From contig NZ_JAKNQL010000013.1 in assembly GCF_022662375.1 (NCBI RefSeq), positions 62,001 to 126,000 of the forward strand: a stretch of DNA of 64,000 nt, given 5' to 3'. The notes beneath the pieces are model-generated. The model did not search any database and was not told where the DNA came from. It saw only the letters and a list, made by a program, of their open reading frames with translations. Every line of letters starts with the position of its first letter. The stretch's first letter is position 1. This document shows positions 34,733 to 43,325 of the stretch, piece after piece. Source of the stretch: Pseudomonas sp. CROZ-RG-20F-R04-15 (GTDB lineage: Bacteria; Pseudomonadota; Gammaproteobacteria; Pseudomonadales; Pseudomonadaceae). Made by a program: the position numbers and the translations under genes.

Positions 34733-35899
34733 ATGCGTATCAATCCACCACTTGTTGCACTCGCCATCGGTGCCTTCGGCATCGGCGTTACAGAATTCGC
34801 CCCCATGGGCATGTTGCCGGGTATCGCTGCGGATCTGGGCGTTTCCATTCCCGCTGCCGGTTTGCTGGTCAGTGCTTACGCGATGGGCGTATTGCTCGGC
34901 GCACCGCTGATGACCCTGACCACCGGCAAGATTCCCCGGCGCTATCTGCTGATCGGGCTCATGGCGATTTTCACCCTGGGTAATCTGATGTCAGCCCTGG
35001 CCACCGACTACTACAGTCTTATGGTCGCAAGGGTAGTGACCTCACTGAACCACGGTGCCTTCTTTGGCGTCGGCTCCGTCGTCGCCGCTACCCTGGTCGC
35101 TCCGGAAAAACGTGCCGGGGCGGTGGCGGCGATGTTCATGGGCCTGACCCTGGCGACCATCGGCGGTGTGCCGCTGGCCGCCTGGTTTGGCGAAATGTTC
35201 GGTTGGCGCACCGCTTTCTGGGGGATTACCGGCCTGGGCGTGGTGACCATGGCCGCTTTGTGGTTCGCCTTGCCGAACGTGCGGGCGCCGAAAAGCGTCG
35301 GTGTCATGGCGGAAATTCGAGTTTTGGGGCGCGGCCCGGTGCTGGCCGCGCTGGCCCTGACCGTCGTCGGCTCAAGTGCGATGTTCACCGTCTTCACCTA
35401 CATCGCGCCGATCCTCAGCAGCGAGACTCATGCGTCCACCGCCTTCATCACCGCCATGCTGATGCTTTACGGTGTCGGTTTGACGCTGGGCAACATGTGG
35501 GGCGGCAAGGCCGCTGACCGCTCGATCGATCGCACCTTGATCGTCTCGCTGAGCGTACTGATTGTCGTCTTGTTGGCGTTCACCGTACTGATGCGCTGGC
35601 CGCTGCCGGCCGCCGTGGCCATCCTGATCTGGGGTATTGCCAGCTTCGCCCTGGTGCCACCGCTGCAGATGCGCGTCATGGAAGCGGCCAAGGACGCGCC
35701 CAATCTGGCCTCGGCGGTGAACATCGGCGCCTTCAACTTCGGCAATGCGATTGGCGCAGCGCTGGGCGGCGCGGTGATCAGCAGCGGGCTGGGTTATCCG
35801 GCGATCTCCCTGGCCGGCGCGGCGATGGCGGGCCTGGGGCTGCTGATGGTGTTGGGATTTGCGTGGCGTTCCAGAACGATTGAAGCCGCTGTGGTGTGA
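34733..35899 (+). CDS. MFS transporter, AraJ-like efflux family
   Basis: 388 residues from ATG 34733, with AAGGAG 7 bases upstream. Twelve membrane segments with VALAIGAFGIGVTEFAPMGMLPGIAADLGVSIPAAGLLVSAYAMGVLLGAPLM at the start, typical of the arabinose-efflux-like AraJ/YdhP branch. These transporters export sugars or drugs; the substrate is not known. It is the single target facing the divergent LysR gene. No terminator is obvious after the stop. Confidence 0.92.
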   Translation: MRINPPLVALAIGAFGIGVTEFAPMGMLPGIAADLGVSIPAAGLLVSAYAMGVLLGAPLMTLTTGKIPRRYLLIGLMAIFTLGNLMSALATDYYSLMVARVVTSLNHGAFFGVGSVVAATLVAPEKRAGAVAAMFMGLTLATIGGVPLAAWFGEMFGWRTAFWGITGLGVVTMAALWFALPNVRAPKSVGVMAEIRVLGRGPVLAALALTVVGSSAMFTVFTYIAPILSSETHASTAFITAMLMLYGVGLTLGNMWGGKAADRSIDRTLIVSLSVLIVVLLAFTVLMRWPLPAAVAILIWGIASFALVPPLQMRVMEAAKDAPNLASAVNIGAFNFGNAIGAALGGAVISSGLGYPAISLAGAAMAGLGLLMVLGFAWRSRTIEAAVV

Positions 35900-36102
35900 C
35901 GAAGGTGGGGGGGGTGATTCGTTACCCTTGATGAGTGGCGGCAGATGGTAGATTCCTGCCGTTGCTGACCGTGAGATACAACCGAAAGCACCTACCGCCC
36001 AATCTCCAGTGCATCCTGCACATTTTGCTTGGGTGGTAGGAGGTGACGAAGCGGTGTCAGTGATCGCCTGCCTGACGCCGCAACAAGTCATCGACGGCGC
36101 GG

Positions 36103-36432
36103 ATGGCGAGGGGATATCCGTCGGCGCCCATGCCGCAAATTACCGCATTGGCCACCCCAGAGTCGCCGCAAGAGCTGGAACTGTGCACGCTGTACACCAG
36201 CGCCGAACCTTGCTGCATGTGCGCCGGCGCGGTGTATTGGACCGGGATCGGGCGGGTGGTTTATGCCTTGTCGGAGCATGCTTTGCTGGGATTGACCGGT
36301 GACCATCCGGAGAACCCGACGTTCTCGCTGCCATGCCGCGAGGTGTTTGCCAAGGGGCAGCGCAAGGTCAGTGTGTTGGGGCCGATGCTGGAGGGGGAGG
36401 CGGCTGAGCCGCACAAAGGCTTCTGGTCTTAA
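36103..36432 (+). pseudogene. Nucleoside deaminase, N-terminus lost and HAE motif frameshifted
   Basis: The frame from about 36130 reads ITALATPESPQELELCTLYTSAEPCCMCAGAVYWTGIGRVVY and is a good match to the second half of a CMP/guanine-deaminase-type zinc enzyme, with PCxxC intact. Just upstream the catalytic HAE motif should appear. In the other frame GCCCATGCC (A-H-A, 36127-36135) is present, but the next codon reads GCAA instead of GAA, so one extra C breaks the frame and removes the catalytic Glu. The 60 or so residues that should come before it are not recognisable. A truncated non-functional deaminase is the simplest reading; a sequencing error would explain only the frameshift. Confidence 0.7.
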
Positions 36433-36493
36433 AGCGTCGTTCGTGTTGACGCCTGCATTTCGAGGGATGCTGGCATTTATTTTTCACCCGAAA

Positions 36494-36520
36494 AAAAGGT
36501 GCTCATCTGAGGCACCTTTT
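36494..36520. terminator. Bidirectional Rho-independent terminator
   Basis: AAAAGGTGC (36494-36502), loop TCATCTGAG, GCACCTTTT (36512-36520). The A/T runs on both sides suit both strands. It insulates the pst operon from the deaminase remnant. Confidence 0.88.
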
Positions 36521-36667
36521 CAGTTTTATCTAAAGATGAGCGGCACTAAACCAAGTCATCAGGCTGCACCCTGAAGACTCCTTAAATTCTTAGTAAAATG
36601 CATACCTGCAATCAATCAGGCCGCGTGAGTAAGGGTAGCAATGGGTCAAAACGATTGAGGCGGGGTC

Positions 36668-36685
36668 CTGCCATCCAACATTCAT
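36668..36685 (+). promoter_or_regulatory. Candidate Pho box upstream of pstS
   Basis: CTGCCAT-CCAA-CATTCAT, two 7-base half sites 11 bases apart, matches the PhoB consensus CTGTCAT-N4-CTGTCAT at six of seven and five of seven positions. It lies 56 bases before the pstS ATG, followed by an A-rich stretch. PhoB control of pst operons is well known in other bacteria; binding here is inferred. Confidence 0.55.
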
Positions 36686-36740
36686 AAAAACTTAACGAGA
36701 TTGCTGCAGAGTTAAGGAGCCCCTATAAGGAGTTTCCTTG

Positions 36741-37772
36741 ATGAAACGATTGATCAAGTCTGCTGCGTTCGTTGTGACTGCATCTCTGTTGGCTACCTCA
36801 ATGTCCTTCGCGGCGGAAAACGTCCGGCTGACAGGCTCCGGAGCCAGTTTTCCGGCACCGATCTATCTCACCTGGTTCAAGGATTTCAGCAAGAAATCGG
36901 CTGGTGTCACTGTGGATTACCAATCCAAGGGCAGCGGCGCGGGTGTACAGGACTTTTTGAATAAGACCGTTGATTTCGCCGCCAGTGACTCGGCTATGAA
37001 AGACGAAGACATTGCCAAGGTAAGCGAGGGTGTGCAGTTGCTGCCGATGACGGCGGGTGAAATCGTGCTGGCTTATAACCTGCCGGGCAATCCTAAAGGG
37101 CTCAAATTGCCGCGCGACGTCTACTCCAACATCTTCCTGGGCAAGATCACGCGCTGGAACGACCCGCAGATCGCCGCAGCCAACCCCGATTTGAAACTGG
37201 CCGATACGCCGATCACGGTTGTTGTGCGAGCAGACTCCAGCGGTACCACTGCGGTGTTCACCAAGCACCTGGCGGCCATCAATCCGGAGTTCAAGCAGGC
37301 GCTGGGTGAGGGCAACACCGTCAACTGGCCGGCCAGCGACAAATTCATCAAATCGCCGAAGAATGACGGTGTGACAGCCACCGTACGCCAGACCCCGGGT
37401 GCCATCGGTTACATCGAATACGGCTTTGCCAAACTTGCCAAGGTTGACTTCGCGCAGTTGCAGAACAAGGCCGGTCAGTACGTGGTACCGAACGCGGAAA
37501 GCGGCGCCGAGGCACTCGCTGCGGTAAAAATGCCCGAGAGCCTGGTGGCCTGGCTGCCAGATCCGGACGGCGCCAAGTCTTATCCGATCACTTCCTACAC
37601 CTGGATGATCTTTCGCAAGGACAACGGTAACCCGGCCAAGGCCAAAGCCATGCGCGAGATGGTCGAGTACAGCTTGACCGAAGGGCAGAAAATCGCCGAC
37701 TCGATGGGTTATATACCTTTGCCACAGTCGGTCGTCGATCAGGTTCGCAAGGCGTCTGCCAACATCCAGTAA
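36741..37772 (+). CDS. pstS: Phosphate ABC transporter periplasmic binding protein
   Basis: 343 residues from ATG 36741 (AAGGAG 8 bases upstream). A signal peptide ending SMSFA is followed by the phosphate-binding signature: LTGSGASFPAPIYLTWF, SKGSGAGVQDFLNKTVDFAASDSAM and VVRADSSGTTAVFTKHLAA, which supply the Ser, Asp and Arg phosphate ligands. Length and motifs match E. coli PstS, not the shorter PstS more usual in fluorescent pseudomonads, so this may be a second Pst system. It is the first gene of pstSCAB. Confidence 0.96.
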   Translation: MKRLIKSAAFVVTASLLATSMSFAAENVRLTGSGASFPAPIYLTWFKDFSKKSAGVTVDYQSKGSGAGVQDFLNKTVDFAASDSAMKDEDIAKVSEGVQLLPMTAGEIVLAYNLPGNPKGLKLPRDVYSNIFLGKITRWNDPQIAAANPDLKLADTPITVVVRADSSGTTAVFTKHLAAINPEFKQALGEGNTVNWPASDKFIKSPKNDGVTATVRQTPGAIGYIEYGFAKLAKVDFAQLQNKAGQYVVPNAESGAEALAAVKMPESLVAWLPDPDGAKSYPITSYTWMIFRKDNGNPAKAKAMREMVEYSLTEGQKIADSMGYIPLPQSVVDQVRKASANIQ

Positions 37773-37843
37773 GCGCTCGCGAGGCCTCTCTCGGCGCCTG
37801 CTTTCAGCGCCGGCAGAGTTTCCCTTCATTCCGGAATTAGCCA

Positions 37844-38809
37844 ATGAACACACCTTTTGTCGTACCGGTTAATCCGGCTTCTGCGTGCCAACCACCGTCC
37901 GCAAAGGACTTTCTGGTCGACCGCGTCTTCCGTGCGCTAGCGCAAATAGGCGTGGTGCTGATTCTGGCACTGGTCTTTGCGCTGATATTCGAAGTAGGGC
38001 GCAAGGCCATTCCCGGCATTGAGAAGCACGGCCTGGATGTGCTTTTGGGGTCGGTCTGGGATGTCAATCAGGGCAAATACGGCATTCTGCCTGCCATTTG
38101 GGGGACGCTCTACAGTGCTTTCATTGCGCTGCTGATCGCCGGTTTTTTCGGTGTCAGCATGGCGATTTTTCTGACCCAGGATTTCCTGCCCGCCAAGCTG
38201 GCTGCCGTCTTCCGTACCATCGTCGAGTTACTGGCAGCCATCCCCAGCGTCGTTTACGGTCTCTGGGGGATTTACGTGGTGATTCCGGCAATTCGGCCGC
38301 TGGCGGAGTGGCTGAACAGCGAACTCAGCTGGATACCTTTTTTTGGCACATCGTTGAGCGGGCCTGGGCTGCTGCCGGCGGCACTGGTACTGGCAATCAT
38401 GATTCTGCCGACCATTGCTGCGGTGTCGCAGGACGCGCTCACCGGCGTACCGATGAAAACCAAGCAGGCTGCCTACGGCATGGGAACCACCCATTGGGAG
38501 GCCATTCTCAAAGTGATGGTGCCCTCTGCCGCCACCGGCATCTTTGGTTCCCTCGTCTTGGGGCTGGGCCGCGCGTTAGGTGAAACCATGGCGCTGGCCA
38601 TGCTGGTAGGCAACGCCAACAACATCTCCCTTTCTCTCTTTGCCCCGGCCAATACGCTGGCGGCCTTGCTGGCGTTGAATTTCCCCGAGGCAGGGCCGAA
38701 TGAGATTGAAGTATTGATGTACGCGGCACTGGTCCTGATGTTCATCACGCTACTGGTGAACATCATCGGTTCCATGATCATGGTCTATGCCCAACGTGGT
38801 ACTAAATAA
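37844..38809 (+). CDS. pstC: Phosphate ABC transporter permease PstC
   Basis: 321 residues with six membrane helices and the permease EAA-like loop AAYGMGTTHWEAILKVMVPSAATGIFGSLVLGLGRALGETMAL near residue 205. The start is ATG 37844 after CGGAAT. It pairs with PstA to form the channel. The stop overlaps the start of pstA (TAATG), so the two are translationally coupled. Confidence 0.96.
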   Translation: MNTPFVVPVNPASACQPPSAKDFLVDRVFRALAQIGVVLILALVFALIFEVGRKAIPGIEKHGLDVLLGSVWDVNQGKYGILPAIWGTLYSAFIALLIAGFFGVSMAIFLTQDFLPAKLAAVFRTIVELLAAIPSVVYGLWGIYVVIPAIRPLAEWLNSELSWIPFFGTSLSGPGLLPAALVLAIMILPTIAAVSQDALTGVPMKTKQAAYGMGTTHWEAILKVMVPSAATGIFGSLVLGLGRALGETMALAMLVGNANNISLSLFAPANTLAALLALNFPEAGPNEIEVLMYAALVLMFITLLVNIIGSMIMVYAQRGTK

Positions 38810-39702
38810 TGACTGACATCACGTCCTCTGACGCTGCATTTCCTAGCCTGCAGCGCAAGTTTGAAGGTCGCGCGCTGCGCAGCCTGGTGTTGACCATGCT
38901 GGTCTGGGGCGGTGCTCTATTGGCCAGCGTGCCATTGATCTCCGTGCTCTACATGCTGATCACTCGCGGCGGGGCACGTCTGAATCTGGAGGTCTTCACC
39001 GAACTTCCGCCCACCGGTTTCGAGACGGGCGGTGGTTTTGGCAACGCGATGGCAGGCACCTTCGTCATGGTCGGTATCGCAGCGGCGATCGCGGTGCCGG
39101 TCGGCATCATGGCGGCCATCTTTCTGGCTGAACTGGGCCCTGACAGCAAGCTGGCAAACGCCGCGCGCTTTGCCGCCAAGATGCTCACGGGGCTGCCCTC
39201 CATTCTGGCCGGGGTATTCGCCTACGCGCTGGTCGTGATGACCACTGGTACTTACTCGGCGCCGGCCGGTGGCGTGGCACTGGCCGTGCTGATGTTGCCG
39301 ATCGTTGTGCTGACGGCTGAAGAGTCGATGCGGATGGTGCCCAAGATCATGAAAGATGCCGCCTACGGCATGGGCTGCACCCGCTCACAGGTCATCTGGA
39401 AAATCGTCTTGCCTACCGGCATGCCGGCGATCCTCACCGGAGTCATGCTGGCCGTGGCCCGCGCTGCGGGCGAAACCGCACCATTGTTGTTCACGGCGCT
39501 GTTCAGCAACTACTGGATTTACCACGATGGCAGCCTGGCGGTGATGAATCCGACGGCCTCGCTCGCCGTGCTGATTTACAACTTTTCCGGCATGCCCTTC
39601 GACAACCAACTCGAACTGGCATGGGCGGCCTCGCTGGTGCTGGTGATGATCGTACTGGTCGTCAATATTGTCAGCCGTATTTTCGGCAAGCCCAAGTACT
39701 GA
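38809..39702 (+). CDS. pstA: Phosphate ABC transporter permease PstA
   Basis: 297 residues with six membrane helices. The coupling loop AAYGMGCTRSQVIWKIVLPTGMPAILTGVMLAVARAAGETAPLLF lies near residue 185, closely parallel to PstC. It partners PstC and takes ATP-driven conformational change from PstB. The start overlaps the pstC stop by one base, and PstB follows after 18 bases. Confidence 0.96.
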   Translation: MTDITSSDAAFPSLQRKFEGRALRSLVLTMLVWGGALLASVPLISVLYMLITRGGARLNLEVFTELPPTGFETGGGFGNAMAGTFVMVGIAAAIAVPVGIMAAIFLAELGPDSKLANAARFAAKMLTGLPSILAGVFAYALVVMTTGTYSAPAGGVALAVLMLPIVVLTAEESMRMVPKIMKDAAYGMGCTRSQVIWKIVLPTGMPAILTGVMLAVARAAGETAPLLFTALFSNYWIYHDGSLAVMNPTASLAVLIYNFSGMPFDNQLELAWAASLVLVMIVLVVNIVSRIFGKPKY

Positions 39703-39720
39703 GAACGGAGCATCTGAACC

Positions 39721-40539
39721 TTGAACGCATCAAATCTGCAAGTCGCGGCTCCGTTTGTCACTCAGGCGCCAGTGGTCATGGACTGCAAGCTGGACAAGAT
39801 TTTCTACGGTAACTTCCTGGCAGTGCGTGACAGCCATGTTCCGATCGAAAAAAACAAGATCACCGGTTTCATCGGTCCATCGGGTTGCGGCAAGAGCACC
39901 GTACTGCGCAGCCTCAACCGGATGAACGATCTGGTGAAGGGATTTCGCTTCGAAGGGCACGTGCATTTCCTCGGGCAAGACGTTTATGGAAAGGGCGTTG
40001 ATCCAGTGGTCGTGCGTCGTTATATCGGCATGGTGTTTCAGCAGCCGAACCCGTTCTCGATGAGCATCTTCGATAACGTCGCGTTTGGCCTGCGCCTCAA
40101 TCGCTACAAGGGCGATCTGGGTGACCGCGTGAAGCACGCTTTGCAGGGCGCAGCGCTGTGGGACGAAGTCAAGGACAAGCTCAAGGTCAGCGGCCTGTCC
40201 CTGTCCGGTGGCCAGCAGCAACGGCTTTGCATCGCCCGTGCCATTGCGACCGAACCGGAAGTGCTGTTGCTGGATGAGCCGTGCTCGGCACTTGACCCGA
40301 TCGCGACCCGGCGGGTTGAGGAGTTGATGATCGAGTTGAAGAAGGACTACACCATCGCCCTGGTGACTCACAATATGCAGCAGGCTATCCGCGTCGCTGA
40401 CACCACCGCTTTTTTCTCGGTTGATATTTCCCAGGGGACGCGCACCGGCTATCTGGTCGAGATGGGGCCGACAACCCAGATATTCGATAAACCGCGTGAA
40501 CAAATGACCGAAGACTACATCAGCGGCAAGTTCAGCTAA
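39721..40539 (+). CDS. pstB: Phosphate ABC transporter ATP-binding protein PstB
   Basis: 272 residues from TTG 39721 (GGAG 10 bases upstream); an ATG at 39778 is a shorter alternative. Walker [10 protein letters not shown] at residues 52-60, Q-loop FQQPNPFSM, signature LSGGQQQR at 161-168, Walker B VLLLDEP at 181-187, and the switch His in LVTHNM. It energises phosphate import. A canonical phoU gene would be expected next; instead a Fic-like gene follows 100 bases downstream. Confidence 0.96.
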   Translation: MNASNLQVAAPFVTQAPVVMDCKLDKIFYGNFLAVRDSHVPIEKNKITGFIGPSGCGKSTVLRSLNRMNDLVKGFRFEGHVHFLGQDVYGKGVDPVVVRRYIGMVFQQPNPFSMSIFDNVAFGLRLNRYKGDLGDRVKHALQGAALWDEVKDKLKVSGLSLSGGQQQRLCIARAIATEPEVLLLDEPCSALDPIATRRVEELMIELKKDYTIALVTHNMQQAIRVADTTAFFSVDISQGTRTGYLVEMGPTTQIFDKPREQMTEDYISGKFS

Positions 40540-40639
40540 GCAGCAATCATCCAGTCAAGACGGCAAGCGGCCATGGACAAGGGTGCTGTACTGGCATCCG
40601 GCCGTTTGACCCTTTTATCTACCGTTCTCAGGATTGCCA

Positions 40640-41338
40640 ATGTCTGCAACGCGTCGTCTTGATTTGCCCGCGATTGAACGGGTATTGCGAGAGGTTCAGG
40701 GCCGTTTCTCCGAACTCAGCAGGCACTTTACCGAGCCTCGCGATCCCTTCACTGACGAAGTGCTGCACAATGTGCTTGAAGGCTATGCGCTGATTGACGA
40801 CTATGTGGCTCGCGGTGTCGACCTGTTCGACCTTCAGCAACTGAACCTGATGCTGGAGATCAACGCTACCGTCCTCTGTGGCCGGGACCCGGTTCGCCGA
40901 CTGGAGTACGCTCAACACCTGGCAGCTACCGAAGAGCACTTCTTCAACAACGTTGAGGGGGGGATAAAGGACCTCTTCAACTGGTATTGCGCGTATCGCA
41001 GTGAGTCAGTCTGGAAGCGAGCAGCTGGTGTTTATGTGCGAATCCTCAGCAAGCCGCAGTTGTTTATCGAGGGTAATAACCGCAGTGGCTCACTCATCGT
41101 CAGCTATTTGCTCATGCGCGCGGGATTACCTCCATTCGTGCTGACGCTGGAAAATGCCGGGGGGTACTTCAATCCGTCCTCGGTTATCCGCAACTCTGCC
41201 AAGCATGGGGTAAAGGCGTTGTATGAATTGCCCAAAATCAAGAAAAAGTATGCGGCCTTCCTCGAAGGTCAGGCGCCTGTGTCGATGAATTTTTTACTCA
41301 AAGACAAGACCTCGCCCGTCTTGCAAGGGGGAGATTGA
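40640..41338 (+). CDS. Degenerate Fic-fold protein in the pst operon
   Basis: 232 residues from ATG 40640 (AGGA upstream). The block QLFIEGNNRSGSLIVSYLL at residues 140-158 aligns with the Fic active-site motif HxFx(D/E)GNGRxxR, but the catalytic His is Gln140, the Gly is Asn147 and the last Arg is Ser151, while Phe142, Glu144, Asn146 and Arg148 are kept. The N-terminal half is helical, as in Fic domains. Known Fic enzymes transfer AMP or other phosphate-containing groups; this one probably binds a nucleotide or phosphate ligand without the usual catalysis. It sits where phoU usually is, and its stop overlaps the HAD gene (TGATG). Function unknown. Confidence 0.75.
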   Translation: MSATRRLDLPAIERVLREVQGRFSELSRHFTEPRDPFTDEVLHNVLEGYALIDDYVARGVDLFDLQQLNLMLEINATVLCGRDPVRRLEYAQHLAATEEHFFNNVEGGIKDLFNWYCAYRSESVWKRAAGVYVRILSKPQLFIEGNNRSGSLIVSYLLMRAGLPPFVLTLENAGGYFNPSSVIRNSAKHGVKALYELPKIKKKYAAFLEGQAPVSMNFLLKDKTSPVLQGGD

Positions 41339-41970
41339 TGAGCGGGCAACCCATTTCCGCCAGGTACCAGGCTTCCGTCAGTCGCGTTTGGCAAGCCATG
41401 CTCGGTGCTATCCCCATGAGCGTATTCGCTCGCCAGCGCATACGGGTTTCGTTCGATATCGATGACACGCTGGCCTGCCAGTTGCATCACTGTGCCGTCG
41501 AGCAGAACTGGTTGCCGGCCTGCTTGCATCGTTGGTTCGGCGAGCCACTGCGATGCGGTACGCGCTCATTGACCCGCGAGTTGCGCCGTCAGGGCTGCAG
41601 TATCTGGGTTTACACGTCGTCCGGTCGGACCCCGGCCTATATCAGGCGTTGGCTGTTGTTGTATGGCATCCGCGTCGACGGGGTGGTCAACATTGTGGTG
41701 CATAACCAGGCTTTGGTGACAAACGGGTTGGCAAACGGTCCGTCGAAATTCCCCCCGGCTTTCGATATCGACTTGCATGTCGATGACTCCGAAGGTGTGC
41801 GCTCGGAAGGCCATGATCACGGGTTTCGCGTTGTTGTCGTGCACCCGGAGGATGAGCATTGGGCGCAGCGGGTTCTGGGTGCCGTCGCTGACGTACAGGC
41901 ACTGCTCGCCCGGCAACAACAGGGCAGGAGCAGGAATCCGGCGCAACAATGTCCAGAAGCCGTGTCCTGA
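41338..41970 (+). CDS. HAD superfamily phosphatase-like protein
   Basis: 210 residues from ATG 41338, overlapping the previous stop by one base. All four HAD motifs can be traced: DIDDT at 40-44 (nucleophile and acid Asp), VYTSSGR near 91-97, Lys137 in GPSKFPP, and the acidic VDD at 148-150. The fold predicts a phosphohydrolase with a small or no cap. It is coupled to the Fic-like gene, so it may act on the same ligand or on a modified protein; that is inference. It is the last gene before a strong terminator. Confidence 0.82.
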   Translation: MSGQPISARYQASVSRVWQAMLGAIPMSVFARQRIRVSFDIDDTLACQLHHCAVEQNWLPACLHRWFGEPLRCGTRSLTRELRRQGCSIWVYTSSGRTPAYIRRWLLLYGIRVDGVVNIVVHNQALVTNGLANGPSKFPPAFDIDLHVDDSEGVRSEGHDHGFRVVVVHPEDEHWAQRVLGAVADVQALLARQQQGRSRNPAQQCPEAVS

Positions 41971-41984
41971 TTTTCAGTGCAGAC

Positions 41985-42014
41985 AAAAACGCCGCTCAAT
42001 GAGCGGCGTTTTTT
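41985..42014. terminator. Strong bidirectional terminator
   Basis: AAAAACGCCGCTC (41985-41997), loop AAT, GAGCGGCG (42001-42008) and six T residues. It separates the pst/Fic/HAD operon (plus) from the polyamine genes (minus). Confidence 0.93.
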
Positions 42015-42051
42015 GTAGCAGGCAGTGACGCGTCGCGGGTTATTGCGAGCC

Positions 42052-43296
42052 TCAGGCTACGCCGTTCCAGGGACGGTCTCCGTTTTCATCCTTGATGCGG
42101 GTCGGCAGTCCCATGACGTCCAGCGCTTTGAGGAACGGCTCAGCCGGCAGTTCCTCGACGTTGGCCATGCGCTGCACATCCCACTCGCCACGGGCGACCA
42201 GCAGGGCAGCGGCAACAGGCGGTACGCCGGCGGTGTAGGAAATGCCCTGGCTGTCGGTTTCGGCAAAGGCTTCCTCGTGGTCGGCCACGTTGTAGATGAA
42301 CACTTCGCGCGACTGGCCATCCTTGGTGCCCTTGACCAGGTCACCGATGCAGGTCTTGCCGGTGTAGCCGGGCGCCAGCGAGCTCGGGTCAGGCAGCACG
42401 GCCTTGACCACTTTCAGCGGCACAACTTCCAGGCCTTCGGCGGTCTTGACCGGTTGTTCGGACAGCAGGCCGAGGTTCCTGAGGACCGTGAACACGTTGA
42501 TGTAGTGCTCGCCAAAACTCATCCAGAAACGCACGTTGGGTACGTCCAGATTCTTCGATAGCGAGTGCACTTCATCGTGACCGGTCAGGTACAGGTTCTG
42601 CGAGCCTACGACCGGCAGGTCGTCGGTGCGTTTGACTTCGAACATGGTGTTGCTGGTCCACTGGCTGTTCTGCCAGCTCCACACCTGCCCGGTGAATTCA
42701 CGGAAATTGATTTCCGGATCGAAATTGGTGGCGAAATATTTGCCGTGGGAACCGGCATTGACGTCAAGAATGTCGATCGAATCAATGCGGTCGAAATACT
42801 GTTGTTGTGCCAGTGCTGCATAGGCGTTGACCACACCCGGGTCGAAGCCCACGCCGAGAATGGCGGTGATGTTCTTCTCTTGGCACTCGGCGAGGTGCTT
42901 CCACTCATAGTTGCCATACCAGGGCGGGGTTTCGCAGATCTTGCCCGGCTCTTCGTGAATGGCGGTGTCGAGATAAGCGACGCCGGTATCGATGCAGGCA
43001 CGCAGCACCGACATGTTGAGGAACGCGGAGCCGACGTTGATGACGATCTGGGATCCGGTTTCACGGATCAGTGCTTTGGTCGCCTCGACATCCAGCGCAT
43101 TGAGCGAGAAGGCTTTGATATCGGCGGGTTGTTTGAGGCTACCCTTGGCCTTGACGCTATCGATGATGGCCTGGCATTTGGAGATGTTGCGCGACGCGAT
43201 AGCGATACGACCGAGTTCATCGTTATGCTGCGCGCACTTGTGGGCCACCACCTTAGCGACACCTCCTGCACCAATGATAAGAACGTTCTTTTTCAA
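42052..43296 (-). CDS. Carboxynorspermidine/carboxyspermidine dehydrogenase
   Basis: 414 residues. TTG 43296 is chosen because AAAGGAGAG lies upstream and the protein then begins LKKNVLIIGAGGVAKVVAHKC, as in the family; a TTG at 43329 overlaps that site. It is a saccharopine-dehydrogenase-like NADPH enzyme that condenses aspartate semialdehyde with diaminopropane or putrescine to give carboxynorspermidine or carboxyspermidine. Rossmann glycine loop GAGGVAKV and the mid-region NVGSAFLNMSVLRACIDTGVAYLDTA are typical. It follows the decarboxylase gene by 29 bases and works in the same pathway. Confidence 0.92.
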   Translation of the reverse strand: MKKNVLIIGAGGVAKVVAHKCAQHNDELGRIAIASRNISKCQAIIDSVKAKGSLKQPADIKAFSLNALDVEATKALIRETGSQIVINVGSAFLNMSVLRACIDTGVAYLDTAIHEEPGKICETPPWYGNYEWKHLAECQEKNITAILGVGFDPGVVNAYAALAQQQYFDRIDSIDILDVNAGSHGKYFATNFDPEINFREFTGQVWSWQNSQWTSNTMFEVKRTDDLPVVGSQNLYLTGHDEVHSLSKNLDVPNVRFWMSFGEHYINVFTVLRNLGLLSEQPVKTAEGLEVVPLKVVKAVLPDPSSLAPGYTGKTCIGDLVKGTKDGQSREVFIYNVADHEEAFAETDSQGISYTAGVPPVAAALLVARGEWDVQRMANVEELPAEPFLKALDVMGLPTRIKDENGDRPWNGVA

Positions 43297-43325
43297 TTGC
43301 TTTTTCTCTCCTTTATCTGTCCGTT

